Shown one piece after another: positions 51,296 through 59,471 of a stretch of 64,000 nucleotides of DNA. The first letter of the stretch is position 1; every line of letters begins with the position of its first letter. Origin of the DNA: Hymenobacter metallilatus. Its GTDB lineage: Bacteria > Bacteroidota > Bacteroidia > Cytophagales > Hymenobacteraceae. The stretch spans positions 1-64,000 of the forward strand of contig NZ_RWIS01000012.1 in the NCBI RefSeq assembly GCF_003944705.1, read 5' to 3'. The notes beneath the pieces are model-generated. The model did no database searches and was not told the origin of the DNA. It saw only the letters and a list, made by a program, of their open reading frames with translations. The translations under genes were made by a program, and so were the position numbers.

Positions 51296-51499
51296 TTAAA
51301 AATTGAGAATTAAAAATTAAGAATCGGAAAACGTTCTACCCAATCCATTCAGGATAGTGGCAGCTTCTTTAAGCATCTGCTGCTCGTTGCTGCCCTCGTG
51401 CAATACAAGGTAGGCTGTCTTAAAAAATAAGAATTGAGCATTCCAACGCCCAAAGGCCGCCGGAATGCTCAATTCTTAATTCGCAATTTTTAATATTTA
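51296..51499. repeat. AT-rich inverted repeat zone (AAAAATTGAGAATT type)
   Basis: TTTCAATTAAAAATTGAGAA occurs at the left end and AATTCGCAATTTTTAATATT at the right, facing each other. A second near-perfect hairpin inside pairs AAGAATTGAGCATTCC (51428-51443) with GGAATGCTCAATTCTT (51461-51476). The alanine dehydrogenase stop (TAA, 51497-51499) lies in the right arm. Confidence 0.85.
51317..51421 (-). pseudogene. short ORF remnant inside the repeat zone
   Basis: A frame of about 34 codons ending in TAA reads KTAYLVLHEG, then EQQMLKEAATILNGLGRTF. The helical pattern resembles the C-terminal end of small four-helix-bundle (23S IVS-type) proteins. There is no start codon, and an inverted repeat cuts it upstream. 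It is probably debris of a gene carried with the repeats. Confidence 0.3.
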
Positions 51500-52627
51500 A
51501 TTGACGGCAGCCTCTTCCATTACTGACTCAACCGATTCCAGGGGTAGGCCCCAGGCGTCGGCTACGCCTTTGTACACCACTTTGCCGTGCACTACGTTCA
51601 GGCCGAGGCGCAGGGCCTCGTCGCGGCGGCAGGCTTCCTGCCAGCCCAGGTTGGCCAGCTTCACGGCGTAGGGCAGCGTGGCGTTGGTCAGGGCCAGAGT
51701 AGAGGTGTACGGTACGGCACCCGGCATGTTGGCCACGCAGTAGTGCACAATGTCGTCGATGATGAAGGTGGGGTTTTCGTGGGTGGTGGGCTTGCAGGTT
51801 TCAATGCAGCCACCCTGGTCCACGGCCACGTCCACCAGCACGGTGCCGGGACGCATGGTCTTGAGCATGTCGCGGGTGATGAGGTGGGGAGCCTTGGCAC
51901 CCGGAATCAGCACCGCGCCAATGATGAGGTCGGCGGTTTTGATGGCTTCGCGGATGTTGTACTCGTTGGAGTACTGCGTCACCACGTTCTTGGGCATGAA
52001 GTCGTCCAGCTCGCGCAGGCGGTTCAGGCTGATGTCCATTACGGTTACTTTGGCACCCAGACCAGCGGCAATTTTGGCCGCCTGCGTGCCCACGATGCCG
52101 GCACCCAGTACCAGCACTTCGGCGGGCTTCACGCCGGGTACGCCACCCAGCAGAATGCCGCGGCCTTTCAGAGGTTTCTCCAGGTACTTGGCACCTTCCT
52201 GCGGAGCCATACGGCCGGCTACTTCGCTCATCGGAATGAGCAGAGGCAGGGCGCGGGTGGGCAGCTCTACGGTTTCGTAGGCTAGGCACACGGCTTTGCG
52301 CTCAATCATGGCGTGGGTCAGCTCCTCGCCCGAGGCAAAGTGGAAGTACGTGAACAACAGCTGGTTTTCCTTGATAAGCGGATACTCCGAGGCAATCGGC
52401 TCCTTCACCTTCACAATCATTTCCGCCTTGGCGTACACGTCCTCGATGGTAGGCAGCACCGTAGCACCCGCCTGCTCATACTCGGCGTCCGAGAAGCCGC
52501 TGCCGTTGCCGGCCGTGGCCTGCACGTACACTTCGTGGCCGTGCTTACGGAATTCAGCTACGCCGGCGGGCGTCAGGCCCACGCGGTTTTCGTTGTTCTT
52601 AATTTCTTTCGGTACGCCGATTAGCAT
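51497..52627 (-). CDS. ald: alanine dehydrogenase
   Basis: The 376-residue NAD-dependent enzyme interconverts alanine and pyruvate plus ammonia. It has the N-terminal MLIGVPKEIKNNENRVGLTP, the Rossmann region VLVLGAGIVGTQAAKIAAGLGA, and the late VAVDQGGCIETCKPTTHENPTF. The N-terminus is complete and family-like. The last codons and stop fall in an AT-rich repeat arm. A consensus -7 box lies 55 bases upstream. Confidence 0.95.
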   Translation of the reverse strand: MLIGVPKEIKNNENRVGLTPAGVAEFRKHGHEVYVQATAGNGSGFSDAEYEQAGATVLPTIEDVYAKAEMIVKVKEPIASEYPLIKENQLLFTYFHFASGEELTHAMIERKAVCLAYETVELPTRALPLLIPMSEVAGRMAPQEGAKYLEKPLKGRGILLGGVPGVKPAEVLVLGAGIVGTQAAKIAAGLGAKVTVMDISLNRLRELDDFMPKNVVTQYSNEYNIREAIKTADLIIGAVLIPGAKAPHLITRDMLKTMRPGTVLVDVAVDQGGCIETCKPTTHENPTFIIDDIVHYCVANMPGAVPYTSTLALTNATLPYAVKLANLGWQEACRRDEALRLGLNVVHGKVVYKGVADAWGLPLESVESVMEEAAVN

Positions 52628-52682
52628 GGCTCGAAGCGGGTGTGAAAATGGGGTGGATGAGGATTGCCCGGGTAAGGCGGGG

Positions 52683-52690
52683 CAAAGATA
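52683..52690 (-). promoter_or_regulatory. consensus -7 box of ald
   Basis: TATCTTTG on the minus strand fits TAnnTTTG exactly. It lies 55 bases before the ald ATG, giving a normal 5' leader. Confidence 0.55.
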
Positions 52691-52758
52691 AGGCGAAAGA
52701 GGTAACAGGTGACGGGTGGGGGGGAAGTTGTAACACCGACAAACGCGGAGCAGGAAAA

Positions 52759-52864
52759 GTCATGCTCATCCGGAGCAAAGCGAAGGGCCTGTTTTCAGCT
52801 GAACGAAGCGTATTACAACGTCTCGTTCAGCTGAAAACAGGCCCTTCGGTTTACTTCGGATGAC
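52759..52864. repeat. GTCATGCTCATCCGGAGC-type inverted repeat
   Basis: The left arm runs from GTCATGCTCATCCGGAGC to AGCTGAACGAAGCG, and the right arm from CGTTCAGCTGAAAACAGGCC to CGGATGAC, nearly perfect over about 45 bp. It lies between ald and the DUF1573 gene. Confidence 0.9.
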
Positions 52865-52899
52865 AGCAGCTTTTTATTGCCTGTCACCTGTTGCCCAAA

Positions 52900-53673
52900 T
52901 CACTTAAACGGTACACTGGCGCCGCTTTCCTTCACCATGCTGCCGGCGTTCAGATCCTGTACTACAATGGCTTTCAGCGTCAGCTTGGCGTCGCCGGTAA
53001 TGTCGTTGCTGGTAATTACCACAGGCTCGGTCTGGGCACCCAGCTTGCGCTGCCCGTACACCAGATCAATGGTGGCCGACTGCCCGGGCTTAATAGGGGA
53101 GGGCACGTTTTTGTAGCCCACGCAGTAGCACTGGGAGGTAATGGCACCCAGTACCAGGTCCTGCTTGCCCGTGTTCTTCACCGTAAAACGGGCCGAGGGC
53201 GTCTGGCCGGCTTCCATCTTGCCAAAATTATGTACCGTACGGTCCAGGCTCAGGCGCGGCGACTGGGCAATCTGGGCGGGGGTGAGCGAGGATTTCATCT
53301 GCTCCTTATTCAGCACGTTGCCCTTAATGGTGAGCACCGTGCTGGGCGTAGTGGCGTTGCTGGTTACCGTTACGGTTTTATTGAAGATGCCGGGCCGGCC
53401 GGCGCTGCTGTATACGGCCTTTACAATACCGGTTTTACCCGGCAGCACGGGCGTTTTGGTCCAGTCGGGGGTAGTACAGCCGCAGCTGGCCTGTACGTTG
53501 GCAATAATGATGGGCTGGTTGCCGGTATTCTTGAAGCGGAACTCGTGCGTGGCCATAGTGCCTTCGGGCACGCTGCCGAAATCGTGCAGCTCTTTTTCGA
53601 AGGTGAGTACGCCCTGGGCCTGAGTAGCCGCGGCGGTCAGCAGGGTGAGGAGGAAAGTGAAGATGTATTTCAT
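52900..53673 (-). CDS. secreted DUF1573 protein
   Basis: The 257-residue protein has a signal peptide (MKYIFTFLLTLLTAAATQAQG) and two tandem DUF1573 immunoglobulin-like modules (about 25-120 and 140-250). Both contain the pattern H-FG-x-x-G followed by FRFKNTG or FTVKNTG and a CGC or CYC region. Such modules are widespread in Bacteroidetes outer-surface proteins with unknown function. The start fits the signal peptide. It stands alone between two repeat elements. Confidence 0.88.
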   Translation of the reverse strand: MKYIFTFLLTLLTAAATQAQGVLTFEKELHDFGSVPEGTMATHEFRFKNTGNQPIIIANVQASCGCTTPDWTKTPVLPGKTGIVKAVYSSAGRPGIFNKTVTVTSNATTPSTVLTIKGNVLNKEQMKSSLTPAQIAQSPRLSLDRTVHNFGKMEAGQTPSARFTVKNTGKQDLVLGAITSQCYCVGYKNVPSPIKPGQSATIDLVYGQRKLGAQTEPVVITSNDITGDAKLTLKAIVVQDLNAGSMVKESGASVPFK

Positions 53674-53715
53674 GGCTGGAAGGAGTTACAAGTCTGAAGC
53701 TGAAAACAGGCAGTT

Positions 53716-53823
53716 TGTCATCCTGAGGCGGTAGCCGAAGCACCTTCTCACGTCAGAACGAGTTGCCCTAACGGTAGCCGTTCAACAGGGATAGGGTCCT
53801 TCGGCTACCGCCTCAGGATGACA
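53716..53823. repeat. GTCATCCTGAGGCGG-type inverted repeat
   Basis: TGTCATCCTGAGGCGGTAGC faces GCTACCGCCTCAGGATGACA with a loop of about 45 bases. It lies between divergent DUF1573 and the E1 gene. Confidence 0.92.
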
Positions 53824-53881
53824 GCATGACCATCCCAAAGATAGCCACAAACCAGCTACTACCGCATCAGCCGCAAATCCG

Positions 53882-53889
53882 TACTTTTG
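53882..53889 (+). promoter_or_regulatory. consensus -7 box of the E1 fusion gene
   Basis: TACTTTTG matches TAnnTTTG exactly, 86 bases before the ATG at 53976. It also shows that the longer 5' frame starting at 53826 is not translated. Confidence 0.5.
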
Positions 53890-53975
53890 GGGGCCTGTTA
53901 ACCGGACGGGTACATTCCCACCCCCTTCACGCATTCCGGTTTCTCATCCACCCGCCCGCTACTACTCCAGTTTTT

Positions 53976-56399
53976 ATGTCCACTGCCGAAACTGCCGCCG
54001 ACGTGCAATACAGCGTCGCCTCTCTCAGCAAAGAAGACCTGCTCCGCGACTACCGCCTGGGCTGGGAAAGCCGTCATGCGTCCCTGGCCGGCCGTAAGGA
54101 AGTATTCATGGGCAAGGCCAAGTTCGGCATCTTCGGCGACGGCAAAGAAGTGCCCCAGCTGGCCATGGCCCGCGCCTTCCGGGCCGGCGACTGGCGTGCG
54201 GGCTACTACCGTGACCAGACGTTTATGCTCGCCATTGGGGAGCTGACGCTGCAGCAGTATTTTGCCCAACTCTACGCCCACCCCGATGTGGAGGCCGAGC
54301 CCAGCACCGCCGGCCGCGCCATGAACGGCCACTTCGGTACCCGCCACCTCGATGAGGACGGCAACTTTAAAAACCTGGCCCAAAGCAAAAATTCCTCCGC
54401 TGATATTTCGCCCACCGGCGGCCAGATGCCCCGCCTCGTAGGCCTGGCCTACGCTTCCAAGCTTTACCGCCAAAACCCCGAGCTGCACCAGTACAGTCAG
54501 TTTTCGGTGAACGGCAACGAGGTGGCGTTTGGCACCATCGGCAACGCCAGCACTTCCGAGGGCATGTTCTTCGAGGCCATCAACGCTGCCGGTGTGCTCC
54601 AGATTCCGATGCTCATCAGCGTCTGGGACGACCACTATGGCATTTCGGTGCCCGCCGAGTACCAGACCACCAAGCAGAACATTTCGGAGATTCTGAAAGG
54701 CTTCCAGCGCGAAGGCGAGGGCCAAGACGGCTTTGAGATTTTCCGGGTGCGCGGCTGGGACTATGCCGCCCTCATCGACACCTATCAGCGGGCCGCCGAG
54801 GTGTGTCGCGCCCAGCACGTGCCCGTGCTTATTCACGTGCAGGAAGTAACCCAGCCCCAGGGCCACAGCACCTCAGGCTCCCACGAGCGGTACAAGAGCA
54901 AGGACCGCCTGAGCTGGGAAGAGGAGCACGACTGCCTGCGCAAAATGCGCGAGTGGCTGCTGCTGGAAGGCCATGCCACGGAGCAGGAGCTGACGCAGAT
55001 TGAGAATGAGGCCAAGGAAACCGTGAAAGTGGCCCGCACGGCCGCCTGGAACGAGTTTTTCAACCCCATCAAGCAGGAAGCCGCCGAGGTAGTGGCCCTG
55101 CTGAACCGCCTGGTGAAGGAAACCGGCACCGAAAACCAGCTGCACGAACTGGTAGAGCCCCTGGAGCACAACCCGGCTCCCATCCGGGCCGATTTGGTGC
55201 GCACCGTGCGCCGCGCCTTGCGGGCCGTGCGCGGCACCCGCAGCGCCGCCCGCCGCGACCTGCAGAACTGGCTGGAGCAGGCCCTGGCCGAAAACGCCGA
55301 CCGTTACAACTCCTACCTGTTCAGCCAGAGCGAAGAGGCCATTGGCAACATCGAAGAAGTGAAAGCCACCTTCGCCGCCGACGCCCCTCAGGTGGACGGC
55401 CGTGAGGTGCTGCAGGCCTGCTTCGACGCCAACTTCCAGCGCGACCCGCGCATTTTCGCCATTGGGGAAGACGTGGGCCGCATCGGCGACGTGAACCAGG
55501 CCTTTGCCGGCCTGCAGGAGAAGTTCGGGGAGCTGCGCGTGACGGATACCGGCATCCGGGAGTGCACTATTGTGGGGCAGGGCATAGGGGCGGCCATGCG
55601 CGGCCTGCGCCCCATCACCGAAATTCAGTACCTCGACTACCTGCTCTACGCCATCCAGATTCTCTCTGACGACGTGGCCTGCCTGCAGTACCGCACCAAG
55701 GGCGGCCAGAAGGCTCCGCTGATTGTGCGCACCCGGGGCCACCGCCTCGAAGGCATCTGGCACTCCGGCTCGCCCATCCAGATGATTCTCGGGGCCATCC
55801 GCGGGATGCACCTGTGCGTGCCGCGCAACATGACCCAGGCCGCGGGCTTCTACAACACGCTGCTACGCTCCGATGAGCCGGCCATTGTAATTGAGTGCCT
55901 TAACGGCTACCGCCTCAAGGAGCGGATTCCGCAGAACATCGGGGAGTTCACGCTGCCTCTGGGCCAGCCCGAAACCCTGAAAAAAGGCGACGACCTGACC
56001 ATTGTAACCTACGGCTCAATGTGCCGCATTGTACTGGACGCTGCCCGGCAGCTGGCCGACGCCGGCATTTCGGTGGAGGTAATCGACGTGCAGACGCTGC
56101 TGCCCTTCGACGTGGACCACGTCATTGCCGATTCGTTGCAGCGCACCAACCGCGTACTGTTTGCCGATGAGGACGTGCCCGGGGGAGCCACCGCCTACAT
56201 GCTGCAGCAAGTGCTCGACGAGCAGCAGGCTTACCGCTTCCTCGACTCCCAGCCTCGTTGCCTCTCAGCCCAGGCCCACCGCCCACCCTATGGTTCCGAC
56301 GGCGACTATTTCTCGAAGCCCAACGCCGAGGATGTGTTTGATGCCGTGTACGAAATAATGCAGGAGGCCGACCCCAAGCGGTTCCCGGCCATCTACTAG
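53976..56399 (+). CDS. 2-oxoacid dehydrogenase E1, fused alpha/beta subunits
   Basis: The ATG at 53976 (MSTAETAADV) follows the promoter. The 807-residue protein has the alpha half (about 20-400) with TIGNASTSEG and VWDDHYGIS in place of the classical GDG...NN thiamine-diphosphate motif, a variation I recall from Bacteroidetes fused E1 proteins. GHSTSGSHERY follows as the phosphorylation-loop region. The beta half (about 465-800) has IGEDVGRIGDVNQAF, GIGAAMRGLRP and EDVPGGATAYML. The complex decarboxylates pyruvate or branched-chain oxoacids; substrate uncertain. E2 and E3 genes are elsewhere. Confidence 0.9.
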   Translation: MSTAETAADVQYSVASLSKEDLLRDYRLGWESRHASLAGRKEVFMGKAKFGIFGDGKEVPQLAMARAFRAGDWRAGYYRDQTFMLAIGELTLQQYFAQLYAHPDVEAEPSTAGRAMNGHFGTRHLDEDGNFKNLAQSKNSSADISPTGGQMPRLVGLAYASKLYRQNPELHQYSQFSVNGNEVAFGTIGNASTSEGMFFEAINAAGVLQIPMLISVWDDHYGISVPAEYQTTKQNISEILKGFQREGEGQDGFEIFRVRGWDYAALIDTYQRAAEVCRAQHVPVLIHVQEVTQPQGHSTSGSHERYKSKDRLSWEEEHDCLRKMREWLLLEGHATEQELTQIENEAKETVKVARTAAWNEFFNPIKQEAAEVVALLNRLVKETGTENQLHELVEPLEHNPAPIRADLVRTVRRALRAVRGTRSAARRDLQNWLEQALAENADRYNSYLFSQSEEAIGNIEEVKATFAADAPQVDGREVLQACFDANFQRDPRIFAIGEDVGRIGDVNQAFAGLQEKFGELRVTDTGIRECTIVGQGIGAAMRGLRPITEIQYLDYLLYAIQILSDDVACLQYRTKGGQKAPLIVRTRGHRLEGIWHSGSPIQMILGAIRGMHLCVPRNMTQAAGFYNTLLRSDEPAIVIECLNGYRLKERIPQNIGEFTLPLGQPETLKKGDDLTIVTYGSMCRIVLDAARQLADAGISVEVIDVQTLLPFDVDHVIADSLQRTNRVLFADEDVPGGATAYMLQQVLDEQQAYRFLDSQPRCLSAQAHRPPYGSDGDYFSKPNAEDVFDAVYEIMQEADPKRFPAIY

Positions 56400-56415
56400 C
56401 CGTTGCTTGTACACT

Positions 56416-56461
56416 AAAAGAGGTGGTCTACTCATCGTAGGATGAGCAGACCACCTCTTTT
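56416..56461. terminator. bidirectional rho-independent terminator
   Basis: AAAAGAGGTGGTCTACTCAT pairs with ATGAGCAGACCACCTCTTTT around a six-base loop. A and T runs on both ends allow it to serve both convergent genes. Confidence 0.93.
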
Positions 56462-56481
56462 GCTGAAAGTTTCCGGTACCG

Positions 56482-57045
56482 TTAGGGCTGAAGCGTGAGG
56501 GCGTCGGTAACAACCTCATTGCTGACGTGCAGGGCCCGGTCCTTGATTTTGATCTTGAAACGAAGTACAGTGCCTGTTCTAAGCACCGAGTTCTTGAACA
56601 GCTGCAGCGTATAGTCGATGTCGCCTTTCAGGGGAGCTTTCCGGTCGCCCTGATCATCGGGCGTAAGGCGGGGGTAGCGGCCATCATACCCTGGGTCGTT
56701 GGGTGAGAAGACGATATCCTGAAAGTTGCCGCCAGCATCCCGTACCTGCAGCCGGCAGATGTAATTGTACCCGTCGGGGTTAAGCGTGTTGTCGGGCTTG
56801 GTAACGTTGAAGGGCGGACTGGTATCGGTGGAGCGCAGGCCCAGGTCACCGTCCCCGTCCTTGTAGGCAACGATAATTACCACCTTATCATAGGTGCCTG
56901 TGGCATCCGTAATCCGCTCCTGAGTGATGCGCTTAAACTCAATTTCCGGCGTGTCGGGATACTCTGGAGGACTGATGCAGGAGCCGACCGCCAATCCGGT
57001 GGCCGCCAGCAGCAGAGTAGTGCGAAGCGTACGAGGTAAGATCAT
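56482..57045 (-). CDS. hypothetical lipoprotein
   Basis: The 187-residue protein has a signal with lipobox AVGSC (Cys23), so it is lipid-anchored. The mature part has DGDGDLGLR, an EF-hand-like Asp/Gly loop that could bind calcium, and repeated beta-strand patterns. It resembles Bacteroidetes surface lipoproteins of unknown role. A TAGCTTTTG box lies one base before the ATG, so the start or the promoter assignment needs care. Confidence 0.82.
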   Translation of the reverse strand: MILPRTLRTTLLLAATGLAVGSCISPPEYPDTPEIEFKRITQERITDATGTYDKVVIIVAYKDGDGDLGLRSTDTSPPFNVTKPDNTLNPDGYNYICRLQVRDAGGNFQDIVFSPNDPGYDGRYPRLTPDDQGDRKAPLKGDIDYTLQLFKNSVLRTGTVLRFKIKIKDRALHVSNEVVTDALTLQP

Positions 57046-57163
57046 ACAAAAGCTAAAAAAACGGTTGGGAAGCCTGCTCCTGCCGGGGTGGGAAGGTACA
57101 ACATCTGAACGAACGAAGCGCCGCCCACATTGTTCTATATTCCGCTAACCCTAACCTCCCCGA

Positions 57164-58165
57164 ATGAGTTTCCGCGACGACTATCTGCGTCAGTTACCTG
57201 CGTTAACGGCTGATACTGCCCCCGCCGCTGCTTTGGAATTGTTTCGTTACCAGGCCCGGTACTGCGCGCCCTATGCGGCCTACCTGGCGGCCCTGGGCCA
57301 GCGGCCGGAGCAGGTGCAGCGGCTGGAGGATATTCCGTTTCTGCCCATTGAGTTCTTCAAAACCCAGGACGTGCGCACCGATGCCGCCGAGTGGAGCCCC
57401 CAGGAAACCTTCCTGAGCAGTGGCACCACCCGCCAGAGCCGCAGCCAGCATCAGGTGCGCGACCCGCAGCTGTACCGGCAGCACGCGGCCCGCATCTTCG
57501 AGCAGTTCTATGGCCCGCTCACCGGCTGGACGTTTCTGGCGCTGCTGCCTTCGTATCTGGAACAAGGCAACTCTTCCCTGGTGGCAATGGTGGAGTACTT
57601 TTCCCAACAGTCGGGACAGAAGCAGCCGGCGTTTTTTCTGCGCGACCATGACGCTTTGCTGGCGGCACTGGCGCAGGCAAAACTGACGCCCGGCCGCCGG
57701 GTGCTGCTGCTGGGGGTGAGCTACGCTCTGCTGGACTTTGCCGCCGCCTACGCCGGTCGGCCCGAGCTGCACGGCCTCACGGTGCTGGAAACCGGCGGCA
57801 TGAAGGGTCGCCGCCGCGAGATGATTCGGGAGGAGCTGCACGCTGAGCTGCAGCAAGCCTTCGGGCCGGCCGGCATCCACTCCGAGTACGGCATGACGGA
57901 GCTGCTGGGCCAGGCCTACAGCTTCGGCGACGGGCGTTTCCACGCTCCGCCCCAGCTACGCATTCTGCTGCGCGACCCATCCGACCCATTTTCAGCAAGT
58001 GAAACCCGCGCCGCCGGAGCCCTCAACGTCATCGACTTGGCCAACGTGGACAGCTGCGCCTTCATCGAAACCAAAGACTTGGCCCGCCTGCACCCCGATG
58101 GCTCCTTTGAAGTGCTGGGCCGCCTCGACAACTCCGACGTGCGCGGCTGTAATCAGATGGCATGA
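57164..58165 (+). CDS. LuxE/acyl-protein synthetase-like protein
   Basis: The 333-residue protein has LPIEFFKTQDV and FLSSGTTRQSRSQH, the AMP/ATP-binding loop of LuxE and adenylating enzymes. LLLGVSYALLDF, HSEYGMTELLGQAYS and a C-terminal IETKDLARLHPDGSFEVLGRLDNSDVRG follow. LuxE joins acyl groups to a protein via an acyl adenylate. No lux genes are present, so the acyl chain and acceptor are unknown. Related Bacteroidetes proteins lie near exopolysaccharide or lipid genes. The gene is single here. Confidence 0.82.
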   Translation: MSFRDDYLRQLPALTADTAPAAALELFRYQARYCAPYAAYLAALGQRPEQVQRLEDIPFLPIEFFKTQDVRTDAAEWSPQETFLSSGTTRQSRSQHQVRDPQLYRQHAARIFEQFYGPLTGWTFLALLPSYLEQGNSSLVAMVEYFSQQSGQKQPAFFLRDHDALLAALAQAKLTPGRRVLLLGVSYALLDFAAAYAGRPELHGLTVLETGGMKGRRREMIREELHAELQQAFGPAGIHSEYGMTELLGQAYSFGDGRFHAPPQLRILLRDPSDPFSASETRAAGALNVIDLANVDSCAFIETKDLARLHPDGSFEVLGRLDNSDVRGCNQMA

Positions 58166-58280
58166 ACTACAGATGATAGAGATGAGAGGATGCCGCAGAT
58201 GCTGTAATTTCGTTCCATAACAATTTTGGGAGCGGTAAACCGTCTTCGAAGCAGCTTCATACGCGCCAAATTTCAATACT
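58166..58280. other. spacer before the frameshifted gene
   Basis: The sequence turns AT-rich here (from about 58190). No clear promoter is seen except an AACAATTTTG word. No ORF is supported. Confidence 0.4.
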
Positions 58281-58498
58281 ATGTACGACGCTGAAAAAGA
58301 CAGAAAGTTTGTATTAGTAGTTATGCAATGTCTTGGTGGGTTAGCAGGGGCATTTGTTGGGGCATTATCTTTTACCTATATCAGCTATTGGTCTAATAAT
58401 GGTACTTCTCTTTTTGCCGATATATTTTGGGCTATGGCAGGGGATTAGTTGGTCTGATAGTAGGGATATTATTAGTCAGAAAAGCTTATAAGCAGTGA
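58281..58498 (+). pseudogene. frameshifted small membrane protein gene, AT-rich
   Basis: ATG at 58281 opens a frame of 55 residues with a hydrophobic helix (LAGAFVGALSFTYISYW) that ends at TAG 58446-58448. The next frame continues as GLVGLIVGILLVRKAYKQ to TGA at 58496-58498. Adding one G to the run of four at 58440-58443 joins both into one protein of about 74 residues with two membrane helices. Base composition is far more AT-rich than neighbouring genes, suggesting recent acquisition. A sequencing error in the G run is the main alternative. The function is unknown. Confidence 0.6.
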
Positions 58499-58640
58499 AG
58501 CTGTTTAGAAAGTCAAAAGACCGTCATGCTGAGCTTGTCGAAGCATCTCTACCTCTGGCTAATCAATTATCATTACAACGAAGCGGTAGAGATGCTTCGA
58601 CAAGCTCAGCATGACGGTCTGATTGATTTTCTAAACAGCT
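58499..58640. repeat. HAELVEAS-type inverted repeat with extended arms
   Basis: The core GTCATGCTGAGCTTGTCGAAGC and its mirror GCTTCGACAAGCTCAGCATGAC lie inside longer arms (AGCTGTTTAGAAA and TTTCTAAACAGCT). Forward reading of this repeat gives the spurious peptide HAELVEAS known from many genomes. It lies at the 3' end of the frameshifted gene. Confidence 0.95.
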
Positions 58641-58671
58641 TCAGTGAAACAAAAGAGGTTTCAACTAACTC

Positions 58672-59178
58672 TTATTCCTCTTCTTTCTTCACCACGGTAA
58701 TATTGCCGTCGTGTTCCAGGCGCACGGCCTGAACCTGCTGCAAATCGTCGAGGTTGGCGGCGGCTCGTACGCCGGCTTGCATGTCTTCTTCGCTGATGCT
58801 GGCCCGGGTTAGCTCCCGCTTATTGACCACGCCATTCTGGACCAGCAGCGAATCGGTGCCTTTGATGAGCTTGCGCAGGGACGGCGAGAAGTACACGGCG
58901 TAGGCTACCACCCGCTGCACCAGCACCAGGGCGGCGGCGGCGGCAAACGTCAGGCCCATCGGCGCATCGGCCAGAATGACCCGGCTCAGCAAGGCCCCGA
59001 ACATAAATTTCACAACCAATTCCATTGCGCTGTTGCCGGCCACCGTGCGCCGGCCCGCCAGCCGTAACAGAAGTATTGCTACAAAAAACACCAGCACCGC
59101 CCGCGCGCAGCCCTGACCAATGGTGAGGGTTTGGGTAGTGGCATCCAGGCCAAGTAAGTCGTTGAAAAAAGAATTCAT
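58672..59178 (-). CDS. DUF421 membrane protein (YetF-like)
   Basis: The ATG at 59178 (MNSFFNDLLGLDA) gives 168 residues. There are three N-terminal membrane helices with LLLRLAGRRTV, the family's R-x-x-G-(R/K)-R motif after helix two. A cytoplasmic domain with LIKGTDSLLVQNGVVNKRELTRASISEEDM follows. DUF421 proteins are widespread and their role is unknown. The C-terminal VKKEEE is the end of the frame. Start choice is supported by the first helix. Confidence 0.85.
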   Translation of the reverse strand: MNSFFNDLLGLDATTQTLTIGQGCARAVLVFFVAILLLRLAGRRTVAGNSAMELVVKFMFGALLSRVILADAPMGLTFAAAAALVLVQRVVAYAVYFSPSLRKLIKGTDSLLVQNGVVNKRELTRASISEEDMQAGVRAAANLDDLQQVQAVRLEHDGNITVVKKEEE

Positions 59179-59471
59179 GTGCGCAGCTGTAGTGAGCGAA
59201 AAATCGGTAGTTCGGAGTGCTACCGAGTGGGTAGTGGCCGGTAGTGCGCCTAGCCGCTGTCTGTGGGGAGCGGTGGAAGTGAGGCGAGTAACCAGTGCGG
59301 GAACTTCTCTACGCAAAGTGCTCCAAAACAGCCCGTCGGCAGACACTATTTCCCGCTGGGTGCTGGCAACTTGCCGTTAGTTGTTTACCTTCCTGCACCT
59401 CACGCAAGAGGTATTCCGCGGCGCGCCGGGTGGTGCGGTGGGAGGTTAGTCACTTATCCAAACTACTTAGT
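59179..59471. other. divergent promoter region
   Basis: No gene is supported. A TACCTTCC word at 59385 and the upstream TTG at 59371 are weak promoter candidates for the T9SS gene. A frame open upstream of 59472 encodes no family sequence. Confidence 0.35.

Noticed and set aside
53826..53975. 50-residue N-terminal extension of the E1 fusion
   Set aside because: It overlaps the promoter box at 53882 and has no family similarity.
57164..58165. paaK phenylacetate-CoA ligase
   Set aside because: Motifs and length fit LuxE-type acyl-protein synthetase, and it is 25 kb from paa.
58499..58640. Short peptides such as HAELVEAS read from the hairpin
   Set aside because: Known type of spurious translation of a repeat.
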